The translations under genes and the position numbers were made by a program. A stretch of 64,000 bases of DNA from the NCBI GenBank assembly GCA_947396885.1, contig OX377202.1:12710001-12774000 (forward strand). The letters run 5' to 3'. Positions 47,441-58,700 of this stretch are shown here, one piece after another (the first letter of the stretch is position 1; the number at the start of each line of letters is the position of its first letter). The DNA comes from Heligmosomoides polygyrus polygyrus. Taxonomy: Eukaryota > Nematoda > Chromadorea > Rhabditida > Heligmosomidae. The notes under the pieces are model-generated. The model worked only from the letters and a program-made list of their open reading frames with translations. It had not been told where the DNA came from and searched no databases.

Positions 47441-49045
47441 TACAATACCGCTCAAATTCTTTGCAAAAAAAAGACGCTTTACGACGGACCAATCCGTCAC
47501 AAAACGTCGCATTGCAATAACTCTTTTCAAAGTTATTTGTTTAAAATCTAATTAACACCATTAGAAGCCCCGTCTCATTTTTTATCCAGTGATCTAAACA
47601 CCATCTAAAACGATTGCACAGTGACCTAGTTATGAAGCTTTTGCTTCCTCGGCTCCATTAATTGATTTACGACCCCTCCGAGATCCCCAGTGGCATGTCC
47701 TTAAGGCGTTTCGTTGAGGAGATTCATCGAAACTCAGAAATCCTCTATTGTTTCAGCAGATCTGTATTTACTACGCATCAAGTGTCATTGCGATGCTAAA
47801 TAGTGCCAAGTTTGAATAACATAGGCCCGATTTCAGATAAGCGCAAGCACGCGGAAACCTAAGATTCAGTTAAGAATTACCCATCTAGTAGCCTGCTACA
47901 GAAGACAGTATTCTACTATTCCACTGCGAGAACGATGGTCTTCATAAAAGTGTAAAATGGCTTTGAGAAATGGACAGAAATGACCAGATTTTCTTTTTTC
48001 CAACAAGGAATTGGTGCAATTTTAATATGCGGCGTAGGACTTCTCCTATCTTTGAACTTCGGTTGCTCCTGTACAAGATAAGTACGAAAGTCGGGTTTTT
48101 TATGGTCTGCAGCGCGCTTCGGCCCCAAACTTGCTTCGGCGGCCGAAGAGGTGAAAATTGTTTTCAGTTTGAATACGGACAATATTACATCTGTGGAAAG
48201 CTCGCAAAGAGCTGAGAAATGCTGTCCAGTTTGTTTTTCGAATAAACTCATCCATAACGAGGTAAGCGACTGAAACAAATTTTTCTGTTGTTCTCGTCAA
48301 ACTTTGGCCGCATAGAAATCTACTTTGAACGGCCAAAATCTTTTCATTATTTTTAGATTCGAATGTGCTTGTGGTCTACTGTAGACCAAAAAACCCGACT
48401 TTCGTACTTATCTTGTACAGGAGCAACCGAAGTTCAAAGATAGGAGAAGTTCTACGCCGCATATTGAAATTGCACCAATCCCTTGTTGGAAAAAAGAAAA
48501 TCTAGACATTTCTGTCCATTTCTCAAAGCCATTTTACACTTTTATGAAGACCGTCGTTCCCGCAATGGAATAGTAGAATACTGTCTTCTGTAGCAGGCTA
48601 CTAGTTGGGTAATTCTTAACTGAATCTTAGGTATCCGCGCGTTTGCGCTTATTCGAAATCGGGCCTATGTTATTCAAACTTGGCACTATTTAGCATCACA
48701 ATGACACTTGATGCGTAGCAAATACAGATCTGCTGAAACAATAGAGCATTTCTGAGTTTCGATGAATCTCCTCAACGAAACGCCTGAGGACATGCCACTG
48801 GGGATCTCGGAGGGGTCGTAAATCAATTAATGGAGCCGAGGAAGCAAAAGCTTCATAACTAGGTCACTGTGCGATCGTTTTAGATGGTGTTTAAATCGCT
48901 GGATAGAAAATGAGACGGGGCTTCTAATGGTGTTAATTAGATTTTAATCAAATAACTTTGAAAAGAGCTATGGCAATGCGACGCTTTGTGACGGATTAAT
49001 TCGTCGCAAAGCGTCTTTTTTGCAAAGAATTTGAGCGGTATTGTA
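47441..49045. mobile_element. 1.6-kb near-palindrome (fold-back element)
   Basis: The arms of about 660 bases (47441-48105 and 48388-49045) are inverted and nearly identical. Examples are ATACCGCTCAAATTCTTTGC against GCAAAGAATTTGAGCGGTAT, and GGAGCAACCGAAGTTCAAAG in the inner part. The spacer is about 280 bases. The ends start TACAATACCGC. Open frames in the arms are not recognised as genes. Confidence 0.85.
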
Positions 49046-49442
49046 CATTGCAATGATGAGGCAAAACCTAAAATTGGCATGGCATCCAATTTCGACATCG
49101 TTTAAAAATTTAAGAATTCTGTTGAGTAGATCCATTCCTTCCAGGAGGCATAATTAGGCGAGACTAAGGAGCGAATACGAGTAAAGTAATTATGGGATCG
49201 CTTAATTTAAGTCATCCGGACTTCAAAATTTTAAACTGCTGCTATGATTTTTATGCCATTGGATAGATCATCTTGTTCTGACTCCATAAAATGCGCTTCA
49301 CTGGATATAATCGATTTTGAAAGGAGTTATGGCCAAGCGGCAAAACGGCGGATTAATCCGTCGCCGGCCGCGTTTTGGCAGAGGTTTACCGACGGTACTG
49401 TAGGTCACAAATGTTATATGTTCTCATATTTCCATGTTATTT

Positions 49443-50017
49443 GCCCGACGGCAGCCTAAAGTTGGAGGTGAATGGCGGGTAAGTGCAGCCTGGTCCAAAT
49501 GGCGATCGTTGACTGGGGTTCTCTGCGATAAGACAATACCCGAGTACCTCAAGTCTAAGGTTTATAGAACAGTCGTCCGCCCAGTAGCGACGTACGGTGC
49601 TGAGTGCTGGCCCATGACGAGGGAAATTGAAAGCCGCTTTAGTGTAATGGAGACGAAGATGTTAAGGTGGACGGCAGGAGTAACGCTATTGGACCGCGTT
49701 CGCAATGACACCATCCGACAGAGATTCGGTGTCGTCCCGATAGCCGACAAGTAGCGCGAAGCTCGTCTACGATGGTATGGCCACGTCCTTCGCGCTAACG
49801 ACGACACAGTCTGTAAGATTGGCCTGGATCTTGAAGTCCCTGGAAAACGGCCCAGAGGACCCCCGAAGCAACGTTGGCTAGACATGTTGCACTTGGACTT
49901 AAAGATAGCTGGTGTGCATCCCGATCAAGCATTTGATCGGGAGAAATGGCGTCACCACACCAGAAGAGCGGACCCCGCCACCAAGCGGGACAAACGCTAC
50001 TGAAAATGATGATGATG
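49443..50017 (+). pseudogene. RTE-type LINE 3' fragment, second lineage, with target duplication
   Basis: The frame reads RVSAAWSKWRSLTGVLCDKT, YGAECWPMTREIESRFSVME, then after one stop REARLRWYGHVLRAND and WRHHTRRADPATKRDKRY. This C-terminus differs from the copies at 30901 and 35109. It ends in a TGATGATGATGAT tail. ATTTCCATGTTATTT flanks it on both sides (49428-49442 and 50018-50032). It is strongly 5'-truncated. Confidence 0.9.
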
Positions 50018-50410
50018 ATTTCCATGTTATTTACTTCGATTTCGTTAGAGCAGTCGTCTTCTATGAAATGAGTGAGTTCAATATAGTTGAATGCTGAACA
50101 CATTCAGTTCTTACGAAATCGTTTAAGCACGGCTACCCGCAGTTAGGATTACACCCCTCTAGATTCAAAGGAAGTGCTACCTTCTATACACCGTAGTCTT
50201 TATTAATTTATTATATCTATCATAGTAGCGCCAAGAGTTTAAGACGTCAGGGTTTCACCGTTATTCCCCCATCCCCTGTGTGTTGCGAAACGGTGGTAAG
50301 CATTTACAAGAAGGCAGGTAATGGAAACGCACTACCTAATTAAGGAAAGAATAACGATTCGAAGTTTTCTAGAAGCGGATGAGGTGTCTCGTTCATTTCA
50401 AAAAATAAAG

Positions 50411-50725
50411 AAGGACAAGTGCTGCGCGTGGAGCGCAGTCGGAGGAGGCGCTGGCTGTCGCCTGCACCCGATCCCAGGTTCCTGGTTCGAATTTCCCGCC
50501 CGGCCAACCAAGCCTTCCATCCCTCCGCGGTCGGTGAATTGGTACCAGACTTGCCTTGGAAGCTTGGAAGGACACAGCGCTAACTTCTTCATCAGCTGGC
50601 CACCGAAAGTCATTGTATGGCCCAATACGCATTCAAATCGTCTCCACGATGTCCCGAAGAAATAGAGTGCGTGGCGCATCCCAAAGGGGATTGAATAACG
50701 CCGTCCTTTTTCCTTTATCCTTTAA
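50411..50725 (+). mobile_element. tRNA-derived SINE, copy 4 (plus strand)
   Basis: GTGGAGCGCAGTCGGAGG (A box) and TGGTTCGAATTTCCCGCC (B box) about 45 bases apart form the tRNA-like head. The body follows with CCAACCAAGCCTTCCATCCC and GGTACCAGACTTGCC. The tail is AACGCCGTCCTTTTTCCTTT then ATCCTTT. It is one of the best-preserved members and fits a polymerase III-transcribed SINE. Confidence 0.8.
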
Positions 50726-51240
50726 GTGCTGCGACACACCTGCCGTGTCTTGTACTTGAATGGTTCGCGGAGTGATATCTGTATCATCGGCCCTTCGCAT
50801 GCAAAATACGTCTAACCTTGAAAAATTCGTTCGCAGGATAGTCAGGAATAGAGTTTGCCGGACAGTTCTTTGTAAATACTAGGGCTCAAGTCGTCTTCAG
50901 CCTTGAAGGAACTGAATTTCAAGGTTAACCTTCTGCCTAATCGTTGTTTAGGCAGTCTGCCCACCTGAAATTATGAGCAGGTTCTCCGCTCGAAATGAAG
51001 ACAGGGCCCGCAAGATGGGCCTTTATTTCGTAGTGTCCGAAGAACAGCGTACAGGACGCCCGAAGAAGTGGTGGGATGATACGTTACTCAAGAGTTCAGA
51101 AGAGCTTGGTGTCGCAGAAAAGCGGACCCGCTAAGAAGCGGGATAAACGGTGAACAAGAGGAAGCTAGTACTTGCAATGTCGAAGACTTCCCGTAAGTTT
51201 CGACTTAGCGATTGAGCACTACTCTTCAGTTGCTTCTCTT
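50726..51240. other. Mostly unassigned, with a possible LINE remnant
   Basis: About 51020-51130 reads SEEQRTGRPKKWWDDTLLKS on the plus strand. This resembles the GRPKKRW segment near the C-terminus of RTE-type proteins, but the match is too short to be sure. Confidence 0.35.
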
Positions 51241-51577
51241 AGGCCTCGTGCATACTTCCCGTTGCCGTGATGGAATCGCGGCGATCGATTCTGCAGAGCG
51301 ACGCGAAAGAATTTGAAATTCTCTGTGCTCGTCGCATTGCACATCGCTCTGCAAGGGAGCGCGACGGCGATCCGTCCAGGACCAACGCTAAACAGCGCGC
51401 CAGGCGCGAAAAAGTATGCCACGCCCGTGATGGGCGCGGGAAGCCATCGCGCATGCCGACCGCCACTGTTGCGGCAGCCGCGGCGAAGTTTCCTTTGACT
51501 ATTCAACCGCGTGCGGCGGAATAGCCATGAACTGAGCACCGCGATTGCATCGCGGCGATGGAAGTACGCTCCTGGCC
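51241..51577. mobile_element. GC-rich MITE
   Basis: AGGCCTCGTGCATACTTCCC at the left and GGAAGTACGCTCCTGGCCT at the right are inverted, with TCGCGGCGAT-type arms inside. Confidence 0.7.
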
Positions 51578-51715
51578 TTACGAGCAATCGGTAGTATTTG
51601 TTGCTTTTAATATATCCTCAAATACTGTTTGATCACTGGACCTCAACATGTTGGTAGATCAAGAGCTTGGTTGATAACTTATCTATTTAGTGATAGCTGC
51701 CCATGATAAATCTCA

Positions 51716-53815
51716 ATGGACAACCGGCTGGCATACATCCTACTGATCGCGGTTATTCTTCCTTCGCTACGCCGCGAGCGCTCATCGCACGCACGCACCC
51801 GCCGCAATATTCTCACGCATCTTTGCGACAGAGCGCGAAATCTTTCCTTCATAGCTGTGCGCGCTCAGGGGGAGTGCGCAGCTGGGGTTCTCGCAGCATC
51901 CAGGGTGTGTGCCGTCCAAACTGCCCATGTGGGAACTGCTTTCGTCGCTCAGAGAGAGTCCGCGGATCAGGCTAGGGAAGGGACTCCAGGGTGTGTGCCA
52001 TCCAAACTGCCCATGTGGGAACTGCTTTGGTCGCTCAGAGAGAGTCCGCGGATGGATTCTGCGCTCTTCGAGCGCAGAATCAGGCTAGGGAAGGGACTCC
52101 AGGGTGTGCGCCATCCAAAATACCCATGTGGAAACTGCTTTCGTCGCTCAGGGAGAGTCCGCGGATCAGGCTAGGGAAGGGACTCCAGGGTGTGTGCCAT
52201 CCAAACTGCCCATGTGGGAACTGCTTTCGTCGCTCAGAGAGAGTCCGCGGATCAGGCTAGGGAAGGGACTCCAGGGTGTGTGCCATCCAAACTGCCCATG
52301 TGGAAACTGCTTTCGTCGCTCAGGGAGAGTCCGCGGATGGATTCTGCGCTCGAAGAGCGCAGAATCAGGCTAGGGAAGGGACTCCAGGGTGTGCGCCATC
52401 CAAAATACCCATGTGGAAACTGCTTTCGTCGCTCAGGGAGAGTCCGCGGATCAGGCTAGGGAAGGGACTCCAGGGTGTGTGCCATCCAAACTGCCCATGT
52501 GGGAACTGCTTTCGTCGCTCAGAGAGAGTCCGCGGATCAGGCTAGGGAAGGGACTCCAGGGTGTGTGCCATCCAAACTGCCCATGTGGAAACTGCTTTCG
52601 TCGCTCAGGGAGAGTCCGCGGATGGATTCTGCGCTCGAAGAGCGCAGAATCAGGCTAGGGAAGGGACTCCAGGGTGTGCGCCATCCAAACTACCCATGTG
52701 GGAACTGCTTTGGTCGCTCAGAGAGAGTCCGCGGATGGATTCTGCGCTCTTCGAGCGCAGAATCAGGCTAGGGAAGGGACTCCAGGGTGTGTGCCATCCA
52801 AACTGCCCATGTGGAAACTGCTATCGTCGCTCAGGGGGAGTGCGCAGCTGGGGTTCTCGCAGCATCCAGGGTGTGTGCCGTCCAAACTGCCCATGTGGGA
52901 ACTGCTTTCGTCGCTCAGAGAGAGTCCGCGGATCAGGCTAGGGAAGGGACTCCAGGGTGTGTGCCATCCAAACTGCCCATGTGGGAACTGCTTTGGTCGC
53001 TCAGAGAGAGTCCGCGGATGGATTCTGCGCTCTTCGAGCGCAGAATCAGGCTAGGGAAGGGACTCCAGGGTGTGCGCCATCCAAACTACCCATGTCGAAA
53101 CTGCTTTCGTCGCTCAGGGAGAGTCCGCGGATCAGGCTAGGGAAGGGACTCCAGGGTGTGTGCCATCCAAACTGCCCATGTGGGAACTGCTTTCGTCGCT
53201 CAGAGAGAGTCCGCGGATCAGGCTAGGGAAGGGACTCCAGGGTGTGTGCCATCCAAACTGCCCATGTGGAAACTGCTTTCGTCGCTCAGGGAGAGTCCGC
53301 GGATGGATTCTGCGCTCGAAGAGCGCAGAATCAGGCTAGGGAAGGGACTCCAGGGTGTGCGCCATCCAAACTACCCATGTGGGAACTGCTTTGGTCGCTC
53401 AGAGAGAGTCCGCGGATGGATTCTGCGCTCTTCGAGCGCAGAATCAGGCTAGGGAAGGGACTCCAGGGTGTGTGCCATCCAAACTGCCCATGTGGAAACT
53501 GCTATCGTCGCTCAGGGAGAGTCCGCGGATGGATTCTGCGCTCTTCGAGCGCAGAATCAGGCTAGGGAAGGGCCTCCAGGGTGTGTGCCATCCAAACTAC
53601 TAACTTTCCACATTTCCACTGCTTTCCACTGCAGTTTCCACTGCTTTCGTCGCTCAGGGAGAGTCCACGGAGCAGTGAGCAGCCACCGACCGACCATCGG
53701 CCGCCTTCCACATCGACTGACCGCGCTGACCTCGTTTTCCACGTTTGCCACGTGTCTGCGACGCGACCGCTCGCGGCGCAGCGAAGGAAGAATAGCCGCC
53801 ATCCATCCTACTTTC
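51716..53815. mobile_element. TIR element whose interior is a satellite array
   Basis: GGTTATTCTTCCTTCGCTAC then GCCGCGAGCG near 51752 is answered inverted by CGCTCGCGGCGCAGCGAAGG then AAGAATAGCC near 53770-53800. The space between is almost entirely the array at 51880-53600. No transposase is present. Confidence 0.65.
51880..53600. repeat. 86/113-bp satellite with higher-order structure
   Basis: The unit begins CCAGGGTGTGTGCCATCCAA and ends AGTCCGCGGATCAGGCTAGG. Unit starts are spaced 86, 113, 86, 86, 113, 86, 86, 113, 113, 84, 86, 113, 86, 86, 113, 113 and 113 from about 51905. The 113-bp form is the 86-bp form plus 27 bases, a perfect hairpin (12-bp stem, 3-base loop). A variant unit with GTGCGCAGCTGGGGTTCTCG occurs at 51866 and 52843, marking a 966-bp higher-order period. 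The unit length is not a multiple of 3, so the open frames are not a protein. Confidence 0.9.
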
Positions 53816-54189
53816 CGAATAATATCTAATCGTTAGATACGAACAAACTCAATTATGTAGAAGTAGATAGATATATTCGGGCAGGCAACGGGCTACCGAG
53901 CGGAGTCGGGTGTGAGTTGAAACACCGTTTTTTCGGACCGAAATGACGAGGGCGAACTGCTCCCTGTCGACGAATGTTAAGTAAATACAACGAAAAATCA
54001 GGAAAAAGCTTTCAAAGCCACTGTAGGATGACACCGTCAGAGCTTAACGTAAATGAAACAGATAAGGTGTGATAGGAAACGACGTTTCCATTTCTTCTAT
54101 TGAGATAACACGCTTTGACTTGGGTTGAGCGGTTATAGCACAATCGTAGAAGTTGCTGCCTCAGCGTGCACCCTAAAAATACTCCAGGT
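53816..54189. other. Unassigned DNA
   Basis: No gene or repeat is recognised between the satellite element and the MITE cluster. Confidence 0.4.
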
Positions 54190-54340
54190 TAAAGTTTATA
54201 CTACTGCTCTGCCACGAGGTTGTCAGGTGGAACTTTATTGGCCTGACGTTTCAACGGTCTCGTCGTCTTCAGAGGCCTAAAGGCCAATAAGGTTACACCT
54301 AACAACCTCGTGGCGCAGCAGTACTATAAACATTGCCGAG
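54190..54340. mobile_element. Palindromic MITE
   Basis: TTTATACTACTGCTCTGCCA then CGAGGTTGT at the left returns inverted as ACAACCTCGTGGCGCAGCAG and TACTATAAA at the right, with a short centre around GTCTCGTCGTCTTC. Confidence 0.75.
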
Positions 54341-54442
54341 GTTCCAAGATAAGAGGACATGGTGTTTCCAGGTTAAAGTCCTACCATACTAAATAATCCA
54401 TCATCCGAATCGGTAGCAGGCTTCCCTGGGAAGGTAGAACAC

Positions 54443-54582
54443 TAAGGCCCCGTTTATACTTCCGACACCGAGCAACGCGACGGCATATAAAGTGGCCGAA
54501 TTGATCGATCGCGTCGTGCAATCAATATGGCCACTATACGTGGCGTCGCGTTGCTCGCGTCGAAGTATAAACGGGGCCTAAG
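54443..54582. mobile_element. Palindromic MITE, GGCCCCGTTTATACTTC ends
   Basis: AAGGCCCCGTTTATACTTCC at the left and AAGTATAAACGGGGCCTA at the right. The arms (GCAACGCGACG/CGTCGCGTTGC) pair nearly to the centre. Confidence 0.85.
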
Positions 54583-54740
54583 AGCATGTACACATCTCAC
54601 GACGGGTGCGATTGGACGGCCAGGCAAATCCTACGTATCGATTTTTGATGGGCAATCGACCGGCAAAAATCGATACGTATAACTCGCCTGGCCGACCAAT
54701 CGCTCTAGTCGCTCCTGTCGCAAAGTATGAACAAACTCCA
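54583..54740. mobile_element. Palindromic MITE next to the previous one
   Basis: CGGCCAGGCAAATCCTACGT then ATCGATTTTTG pairs with CAAAAATCGATACGTATAAC then TCGCCTGGCCG. The outer ends (GCATGTACACATCTCACGAC and TCGCAAAGTATGAACAAAC) are degraded family-R-like. Confidence 0.65.
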
Positions 54741-55779
54741 ATTTGTCTGTCATCTAGCCACCGCAGGTCGATGTGTATACCAAACGCGCACTTAAACTGC
54801 TTCCATGAAGTAGAATGCATGGCACACCCCGAAGACACTGGCTATAGCCTAGCTCTGTCCTCTTATGGCTTACATTGACGAGCTGCTCACCCAGCTCAGA
54901 AGCTCTTCGACCAACAACAACAACAAAAAAGATTCGGAGGTTCGCCTCAGTATTCTCTCCTGTGAAGGTGCCTACACCTTAATATGGTAACCGATCACTT
55001 TGCCTCAAAGAAAAGAAGCCTCAAAGTAATCACTTTTGGCTGAGAAGTCGTGCCTGCTGCACTGAAGCCGAGCCAATCCTTGCAGCCAGGGCCGTTCCAA
55101 CTACATGGAGGCCTCGAATACTGGCTAACAGTGCCATCTGACATGCATAGTAGCCGTTTCTCATAGAAGGAAGAGCCTGGCCGCTTCTATTCACGTAGAA
55201 CAAGCCACACGGCAGCGTAGAGACAACGCTGAGATCTTCACGAAGTAATCTGTGAGCAGCTTTTTATTTCCGTCGGAGCACAAAATCGAATCAGCACCAC
55301 TGAGCAATCTCGTGCGTTTCCCTAAGAACAAATTGAGCTAGACGGTTATTTCAGCGACAAACGATAGGCGAGAACCTTGACTTCACCAACACCTGAACAT
55401 CCGTGAGGTTGACAGCACACTACAGGCAGCTACGACTAACGAAGCGACGGGACTATAGCTATCAGCCTGGGTAATCGAGATGTTCTATATACACAGTTAG
55501 AAGCAGCGTGCGCGTAACTGATATGAACAAGTGACCAAAATTCTGACTAGACTAGTGATAGTTAAATAAATACATATATGACACCAAAGTGAGTCAGACT
55601 GCAGTAATGGTGACACTCAAGAGAAGAAGTAGAGATCAAATGATGCCTACGGGAAATAGTCCTATTATATAAAGCAGTACATACATAATGAGGTTCTAGG
55701 CCATAAAACGGCATTCTCCGGATAAATAAATTTCGTCAACTAGCACATCTTCCTAAATTTCACGGTATGGGGCGGGTGT
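54741..55779. other. 3' flank of the HAD gene, mostly unassigned
   Basis: A SINE-like remnant (GTGTATACCAAACGCGCACT, AGTAGAATGCATGGCACACC) lies at 54750-54840. No AATAAA is obvious just downstream of the stop at 55780. Confidence 0.4.
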
Positions 55780-58700
55780 TTAGTCAAACGGCGGCAGACC
55801 AAACTCCTCCGGAACGAACTCCTCCAGACTCGACAGCACCTTGTCGGCTCTAAAATAACATTGTAAAATTGTAAAATGATGACAAAATGATGACAAAAGC
55901 ATGTTGCTGATATCTACTTTAGGGCCTGTTCATACTTCGCGACAAGACGACTTGTCGCCCGTGCAAAACATGCATATCGATTAAAGCCGAGCGCACGCCG
56001 CTGAAAAGTGTTCATACTCGAGCGCCGGCGCTGTCGCTTCAGCCGCTGTTGTCGCTCTAGTCGTTCCAGTCGCTGCTGTCGCCTGTTCATACTTCCGAGC
56101 GCTGCGCACGTCGCTCCCGTCCCCAGTGCATAACATGCAAATCGATCTCGCGCCGCCGAAAAGTGTTCATACTCGAGCGCCGGCGCTGTCGCTCCAGTCG
56201 CTTTTGTCGCTCTAGTCGCTTCAGTCGCTGCTGTCGCGAATTATGAACAGGCCCTTACAATTACTCAAATTTAAATAGCAGGACTCCCATGAAACTTTGA
56301 ATTGGGAAACTAGAGGTATATAACACTTTCTGTTAGTGTCTCGGAAACTTTATGAATGCATATTTCGCTTACCAAAACAGCTGATTCAACTGACTCATGG
56401 GTAGTTCGAAGGTAGCCTAGTACCATCGCTCCTAACGAGATGAAGATGTGATTAGAGCGGGTGTCAAACAAACCTGAATGTAGTGAGCAGCCGGCAAGCC
56501 TGGCGTGGCCCGCACGTCCAGCGAACGGCGCCGGCGGCGGACGCTGGGAAAGAAAGTATCCCTAGCTAGGTCTGGGCTACATTCCTAGCGTGGCCCACCA
56601 TACCCGAAGCCGGCATACCTGACGTGGCCCACACGTCCAGCGTACAGCGCCGGCGAAGCCGGCGACGGACACTGGTATTAGAATAATTGTGGCTTCCTAG
56701 GATAAGGATGGGGATAACGGAGTGCTTTAACCAATCTCTTTTGGGATGCGCCACGCATTCTACTTCTACTGGATGTCGTGGAAGCGATTTGAATACGTAT
56801 TTGGGTCATATAATGACATGCGATGGCCAACTGATGAACTAGTCAGCGCTTTACCCTTTCCAGAGAAGTCTATACCAATCCAGCGACTCCAGAGGGATAG
56901 AAGGTTTGGTTGGCCTAGGTGGGAAATCCAAATCAAGAACCTGGTATCCGGTGCACGCGACAGCCGGCACCTCCCCCGACAGCGCAATACGCGCCCTATG
57001 GCTTCCTAGACATTCTCAAATATTCGAGTCGTTTCGAAGACCAAAATTTTTCGAGCACCTGAATTTGAATACAATCGAAGGAGGCGGTTTTTTTTATATT
57101 CGAGTTCGGATACGCTCCAAGAGCCGATTTCTTGAAGTTATGAATTCAAATACATTCGAAAAACACGATCTCGTTAATATTGGAATTTGAGTATTGAAAT
57201 TAGAATGAAAATCATTCGAACACCTGTTCGACTAGGTTATTCGGGCCTAAGAAATCTTCACAGCTGATACAGAACTTCGATTAGGAACTCACCCCTCCCC
57301 TTCCCAACCTAAACACTGAAGCAGTCCGCGTTGATAGCGTAGGCTATACACCAATGCACGTCTTCTCTATCCGCAATAAACGGACCACTAAAAGGGCCAT
57401 ACCCAACAAAGTTTTAACTTCACCCACCCGAGATCGAAAGATTGCCGTCGAAATTTAGGTTCCGGAATCATCACGCATTGCATTCCAGCGGCTTTTGCTG
57501 CTTTACCTCCATTGGGCGAGTCTTCGAACACCAATACATGAGAAGGATCCTTTGGAGGCACGGGAAACCTAAATGCCTTCGACGTTGTTCAAAGAGAAAG
57601 TATTCCATTCGAATTAACGGAGATGGGAGGAACTAAGAAATTGTTCAGGCATAAAGCGAACCTGTGAGAATAGGATAATACAAAATGAATTGGTATTGAG
57701 TACCATAGAGTCTGGTAAAACAACAAACCTACCGTCGCATAGTTTCCAGGAAGCAATCGGGGAAAGGTTTTCCCCGTTTGACGGCTTTGTCATCTCCGCA
57801 CAGCACCTAGAATTTGAAAAATTCTTTCACTGTTTGTCATGAACTTTTAATTCTTCCTGGCGGCATTATGTCCACAATGAAGGTGTTTCCCTAATCAGCG
57901 GTCTACACATGAATCACTGCATGACGTAGCAGTAGGAGAATGTCGACTAGGAAATTCGAATGCCTGTGTTGAAGGCAAAGAGCTTAAGTCATCGTTAACC
58001 CCTTTGTGTGGCGCGCCACGCAATTACTTCTGCCGAACACACACTGGCTTTGTATTCGACAGAAGTAAGTGACTCCGTTGGCCTCGATGGATATGCGTTT
58101 TTTCCTTCACAGTCAAGCATGGTACAAATTTACCGAGTGGGCGGCAGACTGGATTGGCCTGAACGGCGTCCAAACCCTGACTTGGGGCTCCCTGATCCGA
58201 CTGTGCTACGTGGACGTCGATTATTATAGTCATTTATAGTCAAAGTGAAGGATGGACGCAGCGCTTGTTAGGGAATTGAAGCCGGCTTCCTCGTACGCGA
58301 TTCTTTTTGGGTCCCACCCAGGCCAACAAAGCACTTCATCCTGTTAGTTTCGGTGAATTCGCACCACCCCGCGAATATAAAAAAATGTATACGGACGGAC
58401 GAACAAAAAAAAAAGTAAAAAAAAACGCCGCGGTTCACAACCGTCTCGGCGGGCAGAGAGCGACGGAATGGAGGCATACCGCGTGCTGACCGCCGGCTGA
58501 CATGCCATAGCCGGGATCTAACATGGTGAATAGGGCGCATGAAGCCGCACGCCGCGTGCTGACCGCCGCCTGACATGTTATAACCAGGATCTAACACGGT
58601 AAAGAGGGCACACAACTTTGCCTGCTTACAACCGCAACAAATGTAATTTTTTCGTTTTTTTTTCTTTGTGACTTTTCTTGTTTAGGTCACAAGTTGTTCT

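Larger units (their letters stand above)
47114..50155. mobile_element. TIR element family T, copy 3, with two nested insertions
   Basis: GGTGCAATCCTAGTTGATGG at the left and AGTTAGGATTACACC at the right are the inverted ends. GATTTCCCGACATAACGAA and the right subterminal block (GAGTGAGTTCAATATAG) match the copies at 781 and 24402. A long palindrome (47441-49045), a decayed arm of the same kind (about 49050-49400) and an RTE (49443-50017) account for the extra 2.5 kb. Confidence 0.75.

Noticed and set aside
51880..53600. CRISPR-like array
   Set aside because: Repeat units are contiguous without unique spacers, unit lengths are 86-113 bp, there are no cas genes, and the DNA is eukaryotic.
51703..53603. 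Overlapping open frames of 80-126 aa with repeated CAIQTAHVGTAFVAQ and CPCGNCFRRSERV segments
   Set aside because: They are the translation of the 86/113-bp satellite in all three frames. The unit length is not a multiple of three and there is no start, splice or domain logic.
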